Shown one piece after another: positions 1 through 12,330 of a DNA stretch of 64,000 nucleotides. The position numbers and the translations under genes were made by a program. Under the pieces are notes generated by a model. It was not told where the DNA came from. It saw nothing but the letters and a program-made list of their open reading frames with translations, and did not search any database. Source of the stretch: Plectrocnemia conspersa. Taxonomy: Eukaryota > Arthropoda > Insecta > Trichoptera > Polycentropodidae. How positions within the stretch are numbered: the first letter of the stretch is position 1; each line of letters opens with the position of its first letter. Where the stretch lies: contig VTFK01000217.1 in NCBI GenBank assembly GCA_009617715.1, positions 1 to 64,000 of the forward strand. The letters are read 5' to 3'.

Positions 1-2239
1 TTAATTTTGCCAAATTTTCTTCAATGATATATTTGTAAATGTAATTTTGCGTGTTATTTTCATCGTGAAATATATGAGAGAAGCTATACGACTTTTTAAC
101 GTTTTTTTTGTTGCTTTTGGTCTCTTCTTGTAAAGTAAATATACGTTTCGATTGGATCTCGTAAGGCTCTTGTTTAAAATATCGAGTCGCAGGTTTGACT
201 CTCAAGAACACCTTTAAATGTTGATCTTCGACAATCGAATCGTAAGAAACGTCGTCTTCGAGCAGATCGCGTCAATCTTTTCCTCGAGCTGGTCGAGGTC
301 TCATCCACGGTTTTGTAATGCTATGGTCGCGACCGCGAGGCATAAGAAAGGAGCCCACATCGCGAGCCATGGACGTACTGCTTTGATTTGTACTACCGGA
401 CGTGTCGCTGTAACTCGTACTTTTATCTACAAAAATACAACACGACTAGAGATTCCATTACCGGTAATACCGATTTTAGATGAAAACTACATCTTCGGTA
501 TTACCGGTATTACAAAATAAAAAACCGGTAATTACCGAACTTAATTAATTTCGTTAAAAATGATATATTTTAATTATATTTTAAGTCCTATTTCTTTGCT
601 GACTGGCATTTCATGGTCTACGTCTACATCAACACAAAACAGATGGGTGTAGATTTGGGTTGGTTGTACCTGGCGCGGGCCATATTTTAGCAGCCGCGGA
701 ATTTTTCGGAAACGAAGAATTTCTGCGTTTTTTTTCGAAACTCGCCATAACTTTTATACTATACAATATAAAATTATGAAATTTTAAACATAGACTTACC
801 ATAAACATTACTATCAAATGAAGAAGAAACATTGAGGTGGACAGTTTATATTCACTGAAAACTTGCGTTTATTTTGCACATAAAAGTACTATAAAAATGT
901 ATGTAATAAAAAATCGAATTAAACACTAAATAAAACTAAAATATGGCACAATCTGTTTTTATGAATAGTTTTTCAACGTATGATATCTCTAAAAACACGT
1001 ACCTCTGTGTAGAGGTATGTCAAAAGATACATAGCTACACTTTTGGTCCAATTATCAATAATCAGATAAATTATCCACACAAAATTCATCGTCAGATTTA
1101 TTTTTATCGGGTGAAAACATTTCGGGGTGTAAAACTATTTTTTAGACAACCGAACGACCGAACATTTACGCGTAACTGTAATGATGTCTTTTTTTTTTAT
1201 AACAAGTCACAGATGTCGCAATGACTGTTGCTTGTTATCTACCCCAGGTCAAGTTTCATTGGAATTTGTTTTGTTTTCTCACTCCCAATCATCCCTTTAT
1301 TTACATCAGGTAGAAAGTAATTCCTCGAAGTATCTTGAATAGAATTGAACACAATAGAAGATATTTGGGATAACAGGAATTGTTTATAGTTTGTTATTTA
1401 ATTTTTTGTACGGAATAAAAATTCAATATCAAAATTAGTACAATACATTTGGTGGAAATATAATAAATGCGACGACGAATAAAATAATGTCTTTACTAAA
1501 TATCAAAGCAGTGACATCTAGCTGCTGACAACAACAAAAAAAATGCAGTTCAAATTACACGGATAAACACGTGAGCCGACTTCTAGCAACAGACTACAAA
1601 AAACGGATTTTTACGGGTCCCGCAATCCAGCAGCAGTTCCGCAAAAACGGAAAAATCCGTGTCCCGACAACAATGTGTTAATCGTGTTGGCCGTTCGCAA
1701 AGGTCGTTCGTTCGCCAATCGGCGAAATAATGTTTGCGCCTAGTGTTTCTCGAGAGAGCAAGAAAGACAATGGCATGGCCGCCATTGAGTAGTATTGAGA
1801 AATCACGTTCTGGAGCAAGCTCAACAGGTGTCCGAAGAACGTGGGCGACCCGGCGGCCGCGGGTCAACCCGTTCTCCTCTCCGGATCCAGTTCTGGACCG
1901 CTTCTGGACCCCGAGGCTCGAGGGGTCAGGCCGATGGAAAAAATATATCAAAATAAGCGGCGCGATCGAAGCGTCGTTCTTCATATAAATCAGGGATGGC
2001 CAAAACGTCTCAAGTATTACAATTTTGTATGAAGCGTCAAAAAGACACAAGCGCACGGTGAAGCGGCGAACCAATGAATTTTATAAAAGGGAAAATGTTA
2101 TTATATTTTAAGTTGTCGGTTTCAAAACAATTTCAGGCTCCTACGAAAGTGAAGCTTTTTGATATTGTTTTTGTAACTTGGTTTTAAATCATAATTTTGA
2201 TTGTTCTTATTAAAAAATCTTTAATAAAATTGAATATAC
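1..2239. other. Non-coding stretch with a GC-richer island
   Basis: No gene recognised. A perfect 15-bp inverted repeat lies at 459-473/495-509. A GC-richer island at about 1583-2074 is open for 163 codons on the minus strand and for 84 and 63 codons in two plus-strand frames. None of these resembles a known domain, and openness in several frames is what a local GC bump produces. A conserved regulatory element or a 5' exon could be hidden here, but nothing seen decides it. Confidence 0.4.
459..509. repeat. Perfect 15-bp inverted repeat (TACCGGTAATACCGA)
   Basis: TACCGGTAATACCGA at 459-473 is exactly complemented by TCGGTATTACCGGTA at 495-509, with a loop of about 21 bases that itself partly pairs (AGATG/ATCT). 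A further related piece, ACCGGTAATTACCG, follows at about 524-537. This looks like the core of a small palindromic element; no target duplication was identified. Confidence 0.7.
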
Positions 2240-2241
2240 TA

Positions 2242-3109
2242 GAGTACGCTCGGGATAAGGATGCCGGTTTGTTATTGTGTGCGTGTACGTGTATATGAGA
2301 GGGAGAAGCGATGTAGCGTGTACTTCGTTGTCTCGCTTTCTCTTTTAAGGACAGTCGCTGATTCGTCAACTATGGTATTCGTCATTAAAGTGCAGTGTGG
2401 CACAGAAGTTCGATCTTCTATAGTGATTTATTTTAAATAATTTTGTGTTGATATTGGTTTAACCCAGATATGCCCACTGTCCCATGGGTAGGTCGCTATA
2501 CTCATGCCACTGTTTTTTTATATATAAATGAAATTTTAAGAGAACAAAATTTCTTGGGCATATTTGGGTTAATTGATATCAAGGCTTCAAATATACACTA
2601 AGTTATTCGTTCTCTTACCCGTGGATTAAAATATTTAAATTATTTTCCCATTAATCCGTACGTTGTTGGTTTTTTTACACTATTCTCTGTAAGGCTTAAA
2701 AAAGTTATTATTCTTATCGTTGCGCCAATGATAATTTTTTAATTTATTCAATGGACTCTAATGATTTAATAGAGTCGTCGAGCCATTAAACAATCGGCGA
2801 ATAATTTCTATCCCCGTTTTTTATCTTTTTGCTTTTAAAGAATAGCCAAAGACTTCATTATTTTTTTGACTAGTGAAAGATTTTTAATTTTGCAAATATT
2901 TAATTAATGACATTAATGTCTGGTTTCTTTGATTATATAATTCATTTTAATTGTCCGTTGAAATTTCCAACTTAGCTTAGATGTATGTATGTTAAATAAA
3001 CATATATTTTCTTTTAAAATAAAAATAAAAATATTCTGAGCGAAATTGTTTTGAGCCACACAGTTCACGCACACAATAAGAAACCGAAATCCTTATCCCG
3101 AGCGTACTC
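2242..3109. mobile_element. MITE copy 1 (868 bp, TA-flanked terminal inverted repeats)
   Basis: The element starts GAGTACGCTCGGGATAAGGA and ends with the inverse, TCCTTATCCCGAGCGTACTC. The terminal inverted repeats run about 45 bp with few mismatches, and TA dinucleotides lie on both sides (2240-2241 and 3110-3111). The TA duplication points to a non-autonomous Tc1/mariner-type element. There is no transposase frame. A second, internal inverted repeat of about 28 bp (2448-2476 with 2555-2582, core AACCCAGATATGCCCA) brackets a 135-bp centre, so the element may be two nested elements. Copies 2 and 3 at about 18.0 and 36.3 kb are closely similar along their whole length. Confidence 0.85.
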
Positions 3110-3428
3110 TACATACTATATTAAGTTTGAATTAAAATATAAACTTTTTATTACATGCATTAGAAATATTCCTATTGAATTTATACAAACTACATATAAC
3201 GTGAGGGTAGAATATATTTTTATTTAGTAATGACTCCCCCCCATATGTTTTTTACATATTGACTTGTTATAAAACACTTTCTGACCATAAAATTTATATA
3301 CTGACCTTTTGATTACACCAACACCAACCATTCTTTATTTATACTGACATTTTTGATCATATTTATTACATATATTAAAATAACATGAGCGAAATAATGT
3401 TAAAATGCTAAAAAAAGTACTCTAAGAT

Positions 3429-3540
3429 CAGTGGTGTGCAAACTATTTTCATATCCGACTCCCCCATTTATTAAAATTTTTGTTGCGATCCATAAATAAG
3501 CGCCTTTTCTTATAAAATTCTTTGTGGGACTGTCACTTAT
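3429..3540. mobile_element. Possible hAT transposon end
   Basis: CAGTGGTGTGCAAACTATTT, then a run of CCCCC and a GCGATCC motif, matches the general look of hAT terminal sequences (CAGTG..TCAAACTTTT..CGACCC). I could not find the opposite inverted end or an 8-bp target duplication, so this may be a fragment or a coincidence. Confidence 0.3.
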
Positions 3541-4198
3541 GCTTTTGCCTGGTTAGTGGTCTGAATAAAACACATTACTTTTGAACCCCGTTTTTCGCGG
3601 TAGATACGATTTTCGCAAATCCCGCGTAAATGGAAACCGCGTAAAAAAGACAAGGAACTCATACAAAATCATAAGATAGGTTCCATTATAAAATAATTTG
3701 AATATAGTATTTTAAAGTAAAATACATAAAAAAATGAAAATGCTCAGAAAAATATAAGAACTATTATATTGTTTATATTTTAAAGTTTTTTTTTTCAATA
3801 TTATTGTTTATATAAAATATAACTATCCGTAAAACTAGTTTAATTTATTTCATGAGATATCCTTCATCCTTATAAGATTGACAGTTTTTCGCAATATTTA
3901 TGAGATTGCTCATCCCTGAGTATGTATTTTAAGTATTCTAAGAAACTTTTCAATCGTAAAGTGGTATCTATGAATTTAATGTCGTGTGTAATGCGCGGTT
4001 GCTGTCGATTCGCAATTTCCGCGGTCGAACGTCGATTAGTGCTGTGGAGACGGGGACGTAATGAGGCGGGGTACGCGAGTACTCGGTCAGTGGTCGAACA
4101 CCTTAGTGCCCCGAGCGGTGCTGCAATTTTGAAATGATTAAAACTCGCAGCAGATTGTATTATAGTGATGTTAGAGGCGGTGTGCCGCGGGCGCTGCT

Positions 4199-4218
4199 GG
4201 GGCCTCGGCCGAGGCCCC
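4199..4218. repeat. Perfect 20-bp GC-rich palindrome
   Basis: GGGGCCTCGGCCGAGGCCCC reads identically on both strands and contains a centred CGGCCG. It sits in a GC-rich patch (about 3990-4240) within very AT-rich DNA. Function is unknown. Confidence 0.85.
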
Positions 4219-4549
4219 TGCAACCTGTTGCTCTTCGACCGGGAGGGCCCAAATTTTTATAGCTTTTAGTTAAATTCCATAGAAAGATTTTCAAAAATAA
4301 TTTAATATTGTTTTCACAAATGTTTGATCTGTCAAGCACATTTAATCACATTAAGCAACTGTCCTTGTGGCTTACGTTTTACCATGGCAAAGGCATTGCG
4401 AATTAGGAATTGAAACCACTTGAAGCGAAAAGGAATATTGTTATGAATCATCAGAATTCTAGAAAGGAACACATTTTCATCTTCAAATTTTCAAAACAAC
4501 TTGATCACATATGTCTAATGTTTTCTCAATAAATCGAGTTTCATTGCAG

Positions 4550-4937
4550 AGTTTTGGTGAATACAATTGTTTCTTCAACATCCACTCAGATTGACTCATT
4601 ACTGACTGGATATAAAAAACATTTTAATAGACATAAAGTTACTGTAATACATACAGAAAAAAAAATTATAAACGCTAATAGATTTAATGAAAATAATAAG
4701 GAAAATGGAAAAACTGAATTAAAAGCAGTTCCTTCAGATAATTTCCAGGAATTAATCTCTAAATACAAATACTTTCACTGCAATTCACTTAAAATGAATA
4801 TAGAAAGGCAAAACAAAAATGGCTTCTTAATATTCATAACTCATTTTCTGTTGTATCAGCGAATACAAAAAGTTATATTTAAATTCTATTATATTTTTAT
4901 ATGGAGTCAATTTTTTCGGGTCGTAGTGCTTTGACCG
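4550..4937 (+). other. Unassigned open frame that may be an exon
   Basis: After a good acceptor (TTTCATTGCAG, ending at 4549) a frame stays open for about 128 codons to 4934. The first half is polar and rich in Asn, Lys and Glu (for example NRFNENNKENGKTELKAVPS); the second half is hydrophobic and aromatic. There is no ATG near its 5' end and no obvious donor. The acceptor and polar composition leave a rapidly evolving exon possible, but chance is at least as likely in AT-rich DNA. I recognise no domain. Confidence 0.15.
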
Positions 4938-7900
4938 TCGTGTGCTCCATCTCAACTAATAACTCTCCTCCTCCGCGGGCCGTCGGGGGCAACATGTAAA
5001 AAGAATATTATAACAATATCGATCAACAAAAGAGTCTGTCGGGTTCATAAAGGTCGACCGCGCCTCCGGGCATCTGAGCGGGCACGCCCTGTCGACAGGG
5101 CTGCCACCTGCCTACTCAAAATTGGAATCTTAATTCGGACTACTTCAATTTATACTACCTCTGTTTCAGATAGCGATCACTGAGACAAAACAACGTATAA
5201 CTACGCCTTTTTGATATTTTTATGCAAATATACTGCTGCAACCCGACAAGCGTTAATCTAATACGATGTAACAACTAAAGTGTACTTCATACAATTATGA
5301 CAGCAACAATAACTAGTTGGACAACTTGTGCCATTTATATTTTTTAGTTAAATGAATTTCATATAAAGAAAAAAATATATTTGGATTAAAATACATATAG
5401 TTTAAACTTATTGTTTTAACTACATATTTTATATGATATATATATATTTTCTTTGTGATCGGTTAATTAAGAAATGGATGAGAAGCTTTAAATATATTTT
5501 AACTGTGTAAAGTACATTTTTGAAGAAGGATGATGCTGTTTTTATTTTTATAGACCCAAAACTGTTAGTAGTTCTGTGTACAAATTCCGTATGAATCCTA
5601 GTGTTTTTCAATTGTAATTATTTTATAATTATAATTCCGAGTGAATATTGCAGATTAGGTTTTCCTATATTTCCCTGATCTTATAGATAAATAATTAAAA
5701 TAAAATTTGGTTATCGTAGAAAATTAATTTCTCATCGCAATGATTCTCTTTAAAAACGTTTCTATTATTTCTAAGAACTAATAAAGAATATACTTCAAAA
5801 CAATGCTGTGTTTACCTTTTATTTATTTCACGTGGTACACATTTGTCCATTGTTTTTACCTTTCCTGTGGCATTCAGTTGTCATAACACAGTTGCAGTAG
5901 TAATCCCTAAGTCTGAATAGTTGTTTTTCATCACATGGAGGTTTAATTTTTATGATTAATATCGTCAGTATGAAATTTTTCGAATTTTCGCCTTACAGTT
6001 TTCTGACTAGCAGTACCTTCGCCAAATCCAAAATTGATATTCCTCATGGTTTGCGCTTTACATTGCGTTTAAGTCGTACAAAAAAATAAATGTAAATATT
6101 TTGATACTATATGAACCTAAAAATAAGAACATAACACCCAACAAAAAATAATGCAAAATGGTTATTTACTACAAATATTTTGTTCCATTTATGGCAGAAT
6201 AAAAATTGGCCACTTGATATGAATATCTTTAAATCATACTGTAAGACCCCAGACAGTGGTTTTATGTAGTATATAAAAATAACTTTATTTTACTATTTAA
6301 TTTAAAGAATATAGCACTTTAACGTTATCATCTTCAGTGGTCACAATTTTTTTATAAGCATGTGTAATATTTGACGTTGCTGTAAAACGAATCATTAGGT
6401 TTTATTTCTTGCCATTTTGCATACTTCACAATGCTCGTTTATTGCCCAATAAAGTTAAGATTATAATAAAATATTACCTTTTATTTTAATTAATATTAAA
6501 GTTTAGTAAGATTTTATTGTTATTTATAAATACAGCAATTTTCAAATATAAAAAAACAATAAAAATAAAATGATTAGCTAAATTTAGTTAAATATTTTCA
6601 TATTACTTCATAGATTCTATATGTATATTTATATATTTAATAATATGCAAAGCATCAACATGTGATTAATGACTATATTATTATTTTAATTTAATGCCTT
6701 AAAATATATTTATAAATTATAATTTTTCTGTGTAATTAAAACTTTAAAAAGCTCATCATCGTTGTCTTAACAAATTTAAATTAAATAAAAAAATATGTTT
6801 CCTTATTTTCGCCATTGATCTCTCAACCCTTGTCTTTATCCGCCCAAGTCTCTCGTTCCTTGAATGTAATCAGTGCCTTGCACCATGCACGGGGCCTTGC
6901 CACTTTTGTACTACCAGTTTCATACATCTTCAGCCTTCATTAAGCAATTTTGCAATTGGGCCGATAAACTGGTTTTCATTGCCGCCCTTACATGCAACGC
7001 GTCAGCTCTCAGACTGTCTCGAATCCATTTTTCAGAAAAAAAATAAAACAGATAATTAAGTCCGAATTTTTAAAATGTCCCACGGCCAATCGCTTCTTAT
7101 TGAGATATCAAAGAAAAATAAAAGTCGATTGAGCACGGGACATTCGAGCGGCCCTTGTGTCCACAAAGAGGCATTCCTAATTCGTAATGATCCATTGTTG
7201 CTACAAAATGGGTACATTTATGTAACTGTTGTGAAATGGGTCTGTATAAACATAGAAAATATATTGTAATAACGGAGAAAATAATTGTTAGGTAATAATA
7301 TCATATAAAAACTGTTTCATGTAAATAAAATTATTTATACTATATATTTATTACAATTCTGATTAACAAAATACTATGAAAAAATACTTAATATATATAA
7401 ATATTATGACTTTTGGCTGTTTTCCAGATTGTGGGGAAGTATCCATATATTTTTTATTATGAACAATTTGGTATGATAATATTAGGGCAGCTTATCGTAG
7501 CCCAAATCATTTTAATCACATTCAAAAATGCTAATCATCTAAAATAATTAATCACATAAACTAATTCGCCACAAACAAGCGATAAATCGTTCAACGATCT
7601 AAACGACAGATTACACAGCTCAACCCCATTACTTCTCATTGCGAATTTTCGCAATCGAAACTTCTGGTCATAACCATTCTTTATGGCTCATAGCTACGTA
7701 TATACCTAACGAGTCGGGTCTCGTTTCAGAATTGAATAATCACTTTTATTATTGCCGGTAATTGTCGGTGTGTAAAGCACCGGGGCATTATGCAAATCCT
7801 ACGGTCTCGGTTTAATTGCGTTCGGTTTTAGGCACACCGGTTCAAATCCGACATCCGCCGTTTAATGCCGGTTTTGCAGATTACATCTCTCGTCGGCTGT

Positions 7901-10900
7901 GTGTGCGCACCCGGGAGCACTTCTGCGTTCTGTTGCGATGATCATCAACTTCATTACGGGCTCTCCTCATCATCATGACGGCACGCGCCTCGGATGCTCG
8001 TTCAGGGTTCGCGCACTTAGTATAAATTACATTTTTTCTACTTGAGATTCAGAAATGTAGGCTGTTGGACTGTTACAGTTCGAGCTCGTTGGGTTTAACA
8101 GTTTTAGTGTTGAGCGGTTAGAAGTTGAATATACATATCATATAAACTAGTGCCGTGTAATGGTCATTAATTATAATATTAAAAGAGAAGACGATACTAT
8201 GATAATTAATAGTTTTAAATAAATATGTATAAATAATTGTTTTTAACTATTTAATCTACTTCTTTTTAAAGTGCCACCAGTAAGCGTAATTATGGATATG
8301 ATTATAATACAGTAGTTACCGTTTGTCTTCTAAAAATAGAAGGATAGCTTATTTTTTATTGCGAATATGACTTGATAAGTTTCCCTAATGCGTCATGATG
8401 GCCATTATAATAAACAATTAAGGTGCACATCTTTAATTGATAAGTAACATCTCACATAAAACAGTCCTGCTTTTCATAGCTATTGCCAAAAATATCTTTG
8501 TTTTTGGCAAGCTCGCTGAGGAGCTGAATGGCTCGTTCTAGAAGCACGATCTCAAGCGTTGACGTTCTGACCGCAAAAGTTAAAAATAGGGTCGCGATCG
8601 CGACTTTCTAGGGCACTAAAGCTCGCAGTCAATAATCACCATAAGCGGAAAGTTATAGATTTTTTGATTTTTAAAAAAAAATTTAACATAAGATTTTTGT
8701 GATATCTTGTGGAATGCTTTTAATTTTTTAATGCCTTCCGTAGACTTATTATGTATTTAAAAAAAAGCTGCATTTAAAAGTTGAAGTGGTACTGTTTTAA
8801 TTGATTTTATTAACATTTACCTATATATTTAAAATTTATAGTTTTGATATTAAATATTAAGGTGCGCATCATATAATATTATTTACATTGTCTTAACTTT
8901 TATATTTTTACTTAAGTTTAATTTTATGTTAATAAAGACTTAATTGTAATAGTTTTCTAACCTTTAACTAACAGATATCATAGGTAAACTTTCAGCTCTA
9001 ATTAACATTTCTTTTGATTTTTCATACTTTTTTATCACTTTTTTTTTCAAAAAAACCGTAAAAATATTTTTTTACTTAGGAGTAATTTTAGCAATTTGCA
9101 ATAGATATAAATAGTAAAATTCATAATTAATGTGAATAAATGCTAAAATCGTAAAATATACAAATATATGCTAAAATTATGACGTATTTTTTGGAGATTT
9201 TCTCTCAAAAATATGCATTTTTTCAAAATGCTTTAATGTGGAATAGATGAGAAAAATGGAAATCAAATTGCAAAAATTATAATAAATATTTACGAATGTC
9301 AATACTTATGAAGTACCTGTCTCAATCAATTCCTATTATGTTTAACTTATGTTGTTCTCATAATTGCGGCAATCGAAATATTACTTGACCAAGAAAATAT
9401 GAGTTATTGTAAAAATATTTAAATTGCATAGTAAAACGATTAACTTAAAATAATCTTAAATTATGCTAAAATAATATAATTAAACATAAAAAAGTGTTTA
9501 TTTTTTTGTGTAAACTATTATTGTAACTATTATAGTATTTTCAGTGTTGTAACATATAAAAAAAAATATTTTTAAGGTAAAATAGCATGTTTTAAAAATT
9601 TTCAATTTTAAAAAAAAATTATAAGCACGTTGTTGAATACATTGACAGTTTATTAGCAATATAATACATTTTTTTACTTGTGCAAATAAATAAAAATATA
9701 TTGTTAAGTAGAACACTCACATTTATCTTAAAAATATATAGCTTATTAAGCAAATATTTAATACTTTCACACTACGTGGTTAAATATATCAGTGCGATTT
9801 ATATGAATAAATTATCTAAGAAATTTTATCGCACTACCAGATTTTTTTTTTATTTTAAACTCTTATTTGAAAAAATAGCAGTTTATTGACTTCTATAAAA
9901 AATATTGTTAAATAGAAGTTAAGAATATCAAAAAATACATTTGCCACGCGCCAATTTAAACTAAAACCACGAGGGCAAAAATATTGTTTTATTTTCGATA
10001 GTGGTTTTTGTAAAGTGATTTCAAAGCAATAATAATACAAAAATTGTATCAACTGAATTTTTTTTTAAATTATTTTAATTGCTCTTTCAATTAAAAAATA
10101 ATGCAATTATTAAATAATATTTTTTGGACCGTAAAATATAAATTCAATTTGTTGAAATTAATTTAGGTTAACGCCTGTGCATCAATTAATTAACAAAAAC
10201 TAGTTCACTCCAATCTCGTTTAGAAATTGATTTTTTAGTCTGCGTACATTATAACTGTCTATGCTGAACGATGACTAATAAGATCATTTATTGCTCTAAT
10301 TAGATTTTTTATTACTAAATAACTTTGTAATCAGAACAAATATATTCTCTAATTTATTAAATAATGTCAAGTACGCAATGAAAACAGCATCCCTGGTCAG
10401 CATCCTCGTTAACATAAGAGGTCAATACTTAAACTAGAGTAGTTATTCTGTTGGTATTTTTCTCAGTCACGCAAGTCTACCTTTAGCTCGTTATTATTGT
10501 AATACCTATACATAGAGATAAAGATAACGAGAGGTCTCTCTCTCTCGCAGGCTTTGTCGATATTATTGACATAGATACGAAAAATGCGACCCCCGCGACG
10601 AATCGCGAAACTGCTGTTATTCATTACGACTGTTTTACGAGCCAAGATTGCGGGAATGTCCGATATGACAGTTAAGCGGCATATGGCGAACGGGCAATGT
10701 CACACAGAACAGTCATTTTGTCCGTAAAAGGTGTTATTATCTAGCTCCAGTTTAAATTGCAGACGACCGTTCGCCCAAACGGTTAATCCAAACGATGGAC
10801 CAAACGTAAAAGTAATGCTGCACCGCTAGATGTGTATGAAATATAATAATGTTAAATGCGATCAAAAAGTTCCCCGACTACTCAATTGGAGTTAATGAAA

Positions 10901-12120
10901 AATAATACATATTCTGGTCACATCATTAGTAGACCACAGAAATTGTATTCAGTATTCCGTTGGTATTATTTTTGTATATTAATCATACTTAGAAATAATG
11001 AATCTATTTTATTTTAATCGCTATGTTTTATCTTGATAAAAATGTCATAAAAATAAGATAACTCTATTATTTTGTTCTTTATATGATCTCATTATTTATA
11101 TGTTGTTCAGACCTTACATCAGTTCAGATTGGCGTGTATTTTTACATACATTTGTTGTTCAAAGTACTATTAGCGGGCCATTATTAATTTGTTCATACCT
11201 TGGGAATCAATTTTCATAATCAAATAACATATTTTTTGAACGATTTGATATAATCTTAACCTAAGTAAATTTTTACCACATTTACCATATTGAAACAATA
11301 CGTGTACGCTTAAATAAATAACAATGGAGAGAAAACCGCAGGGAGACCTTTCGACCCTTTGGCGATTTATTATACATATGTGCACGTAGATATATGGAAA
11401 TATTATTTTTTATACCCATGTATAAAATATTATATGTGGTGCACGGTAATTATCGTTCGTGGAATATGTGGGCAGCCGGGCGATTCGACAAAAAGGTGGT
11501 CAAGACACAAACCTGCCCGGCGGAAGCGAAACGCTCGCCGGGGTTAAATTGCCTCTCTATACCCACTACACCACACACTATATATTTTATATATATTTTA
11601 TGAGGTTGAACTACGGTAACAAAAATGTTTAACGTCGCACTAAATGCGATAATGTTTATCGCGCCGTTTTTTTTCTTAACGCGAAAAGATCCGTTGTCGA
11701 GATTGCTCGGTTATGTGTCGAAGTAATAAAGCGTGAATCGTATCCAAATTAATATCGATTGTTTTAAAAAATGTAATCGCACTATGAATATGCTAAATAT
11801 GTTCATAACACGATCAAAAAATATTTTTATGACTTATTGATTATTAAAAACGTTCCATAACTAAAGAAAATTACATTTATTTGTGTATACATTAAAGCAA
11901 TTTTTACATTTAATTTGAAGCATTTAAAAGTAATATGGAATTAATAATGAAACAATGAAATCTCCTGTTTTCTATATTTGTTACCAATAAAAAATTTAAT
12001 TTTTTCATAAAATTTCAATTAAATTTAAAACTATTAATCAAACCCTAAAAATCTATACCATAAAACAGAAAATACACGCGTATGTCTGTTTGTTTACCTG
12101 TCATAAAAACTTATCTCAAA
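4938..12120. other. Gene desert (probable intergenic or large-intron DNA)
   Basis: No gene recognised. GC-richer blocks at about 4940-5110, 6830-7010 and 7620-8010 stand out; the last contains ATTATGCAAAT (a POU-octamer-like ATGCAAAT) and is a plausible conserved non-coding element. Between about 8600 and 10350 the DNA is extremely AT-rich and featureless. A block of about 37 bp at 5651-5688 recurs at 12734-12770 with several changes. Confidence 0.4.
7620..8020. promoter_or_regulatory. Candidate conserved non-coding element
   Basis: About 400 bp of balanced composition in an AT-rich desert, without a convincing open frame on either strand. It contains an octamer ATGCAAAT (near 7790) and a tRNA box-B-like GGTTCAAATCC (near 7840) with no tRNA fold around it. 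A regulatory role is inferred from composition only. Confidence 0.2.
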
Positions 12121-12129
12121 CAGTGAACT

Positions 12130-12330
12130 GTAGTGACGTGACATTTGCACATGTCATTCTGACTGTCATATCAAGGGCAAATGTGCTATTTTTAACTTTT
12201 AAGTTAAAATATAAATGAACTAAACAATCACGTGCTGACAACCAATTACGTGCTATACATGGTTCAATACGTGGCAATGAAACCACTAAAAATCTGAACA
12301 GCGACGTGCTGATGGCTTACTACGTGCTAC
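12130..12330. promoter_or_regulatory. Cluster of ACGTG motifs (bHLH/bHLH-PAS-type sites)
   Basis: ACGTGCT or ACGTGGC occurs at 12230, 12248, 12269, 12304 and 12322: five sites in 99 bp, all on the same strand. The first overlaps a CACGTG E-box, and a sixth ACGTG lies upstream (near 12135). ACGTG is the core bound by bHLH-PAS dimers (HIF/ARNT, Clock/Cycle) and part of the E-box. Spacings of 18, 21, 35 and 18 do not fit a simple tandem repeat. A homotypic enhancer is one reading; a decayed repeat is the alternative. Confidence 0.3.

Larger units (their letters stand above)
3112..4549. other. Non-coding, with hAT-like end, CCGCG-motif patch and GC-rich palindrome
   Basis: No gene recognised. 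At 3429 the sequence CAGTGGTGTGCAAACTATTT followed by a GACTCCCCC/GATCC tract resembles a hAT terminal sequence (see separate entry). At about 3595-3645 three CGCG-centred motifs (TTCGCGG, CCCGCGTAAA, ACCGCGTAAA) resemble the ends of old pogo/Tigger-type elements; this is weak. From about 3990 to 4240 the sequence is GC-richer and ends in a perfect 20-bp palindrome at 4199-4218. Confidence 0.35.

Noticed and set aside
218..520. 100-codon open frame on plus
   Set aside because: Its 3' part is the TACCGGTAATACCGA palindrome. It has no recognisable protein features.
1583..2074. 163-codon open frame on the minus strand, the longest in the window
   Set aside because: No domain, no splice context, and the plus strand is open too in two frames. 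It follows the local GC rise.
7835..7855. tRNA box-B-like GGTTCAAATCC
   Set aside because: No acceptor, D-arm or anticodon arm can be folded around it.
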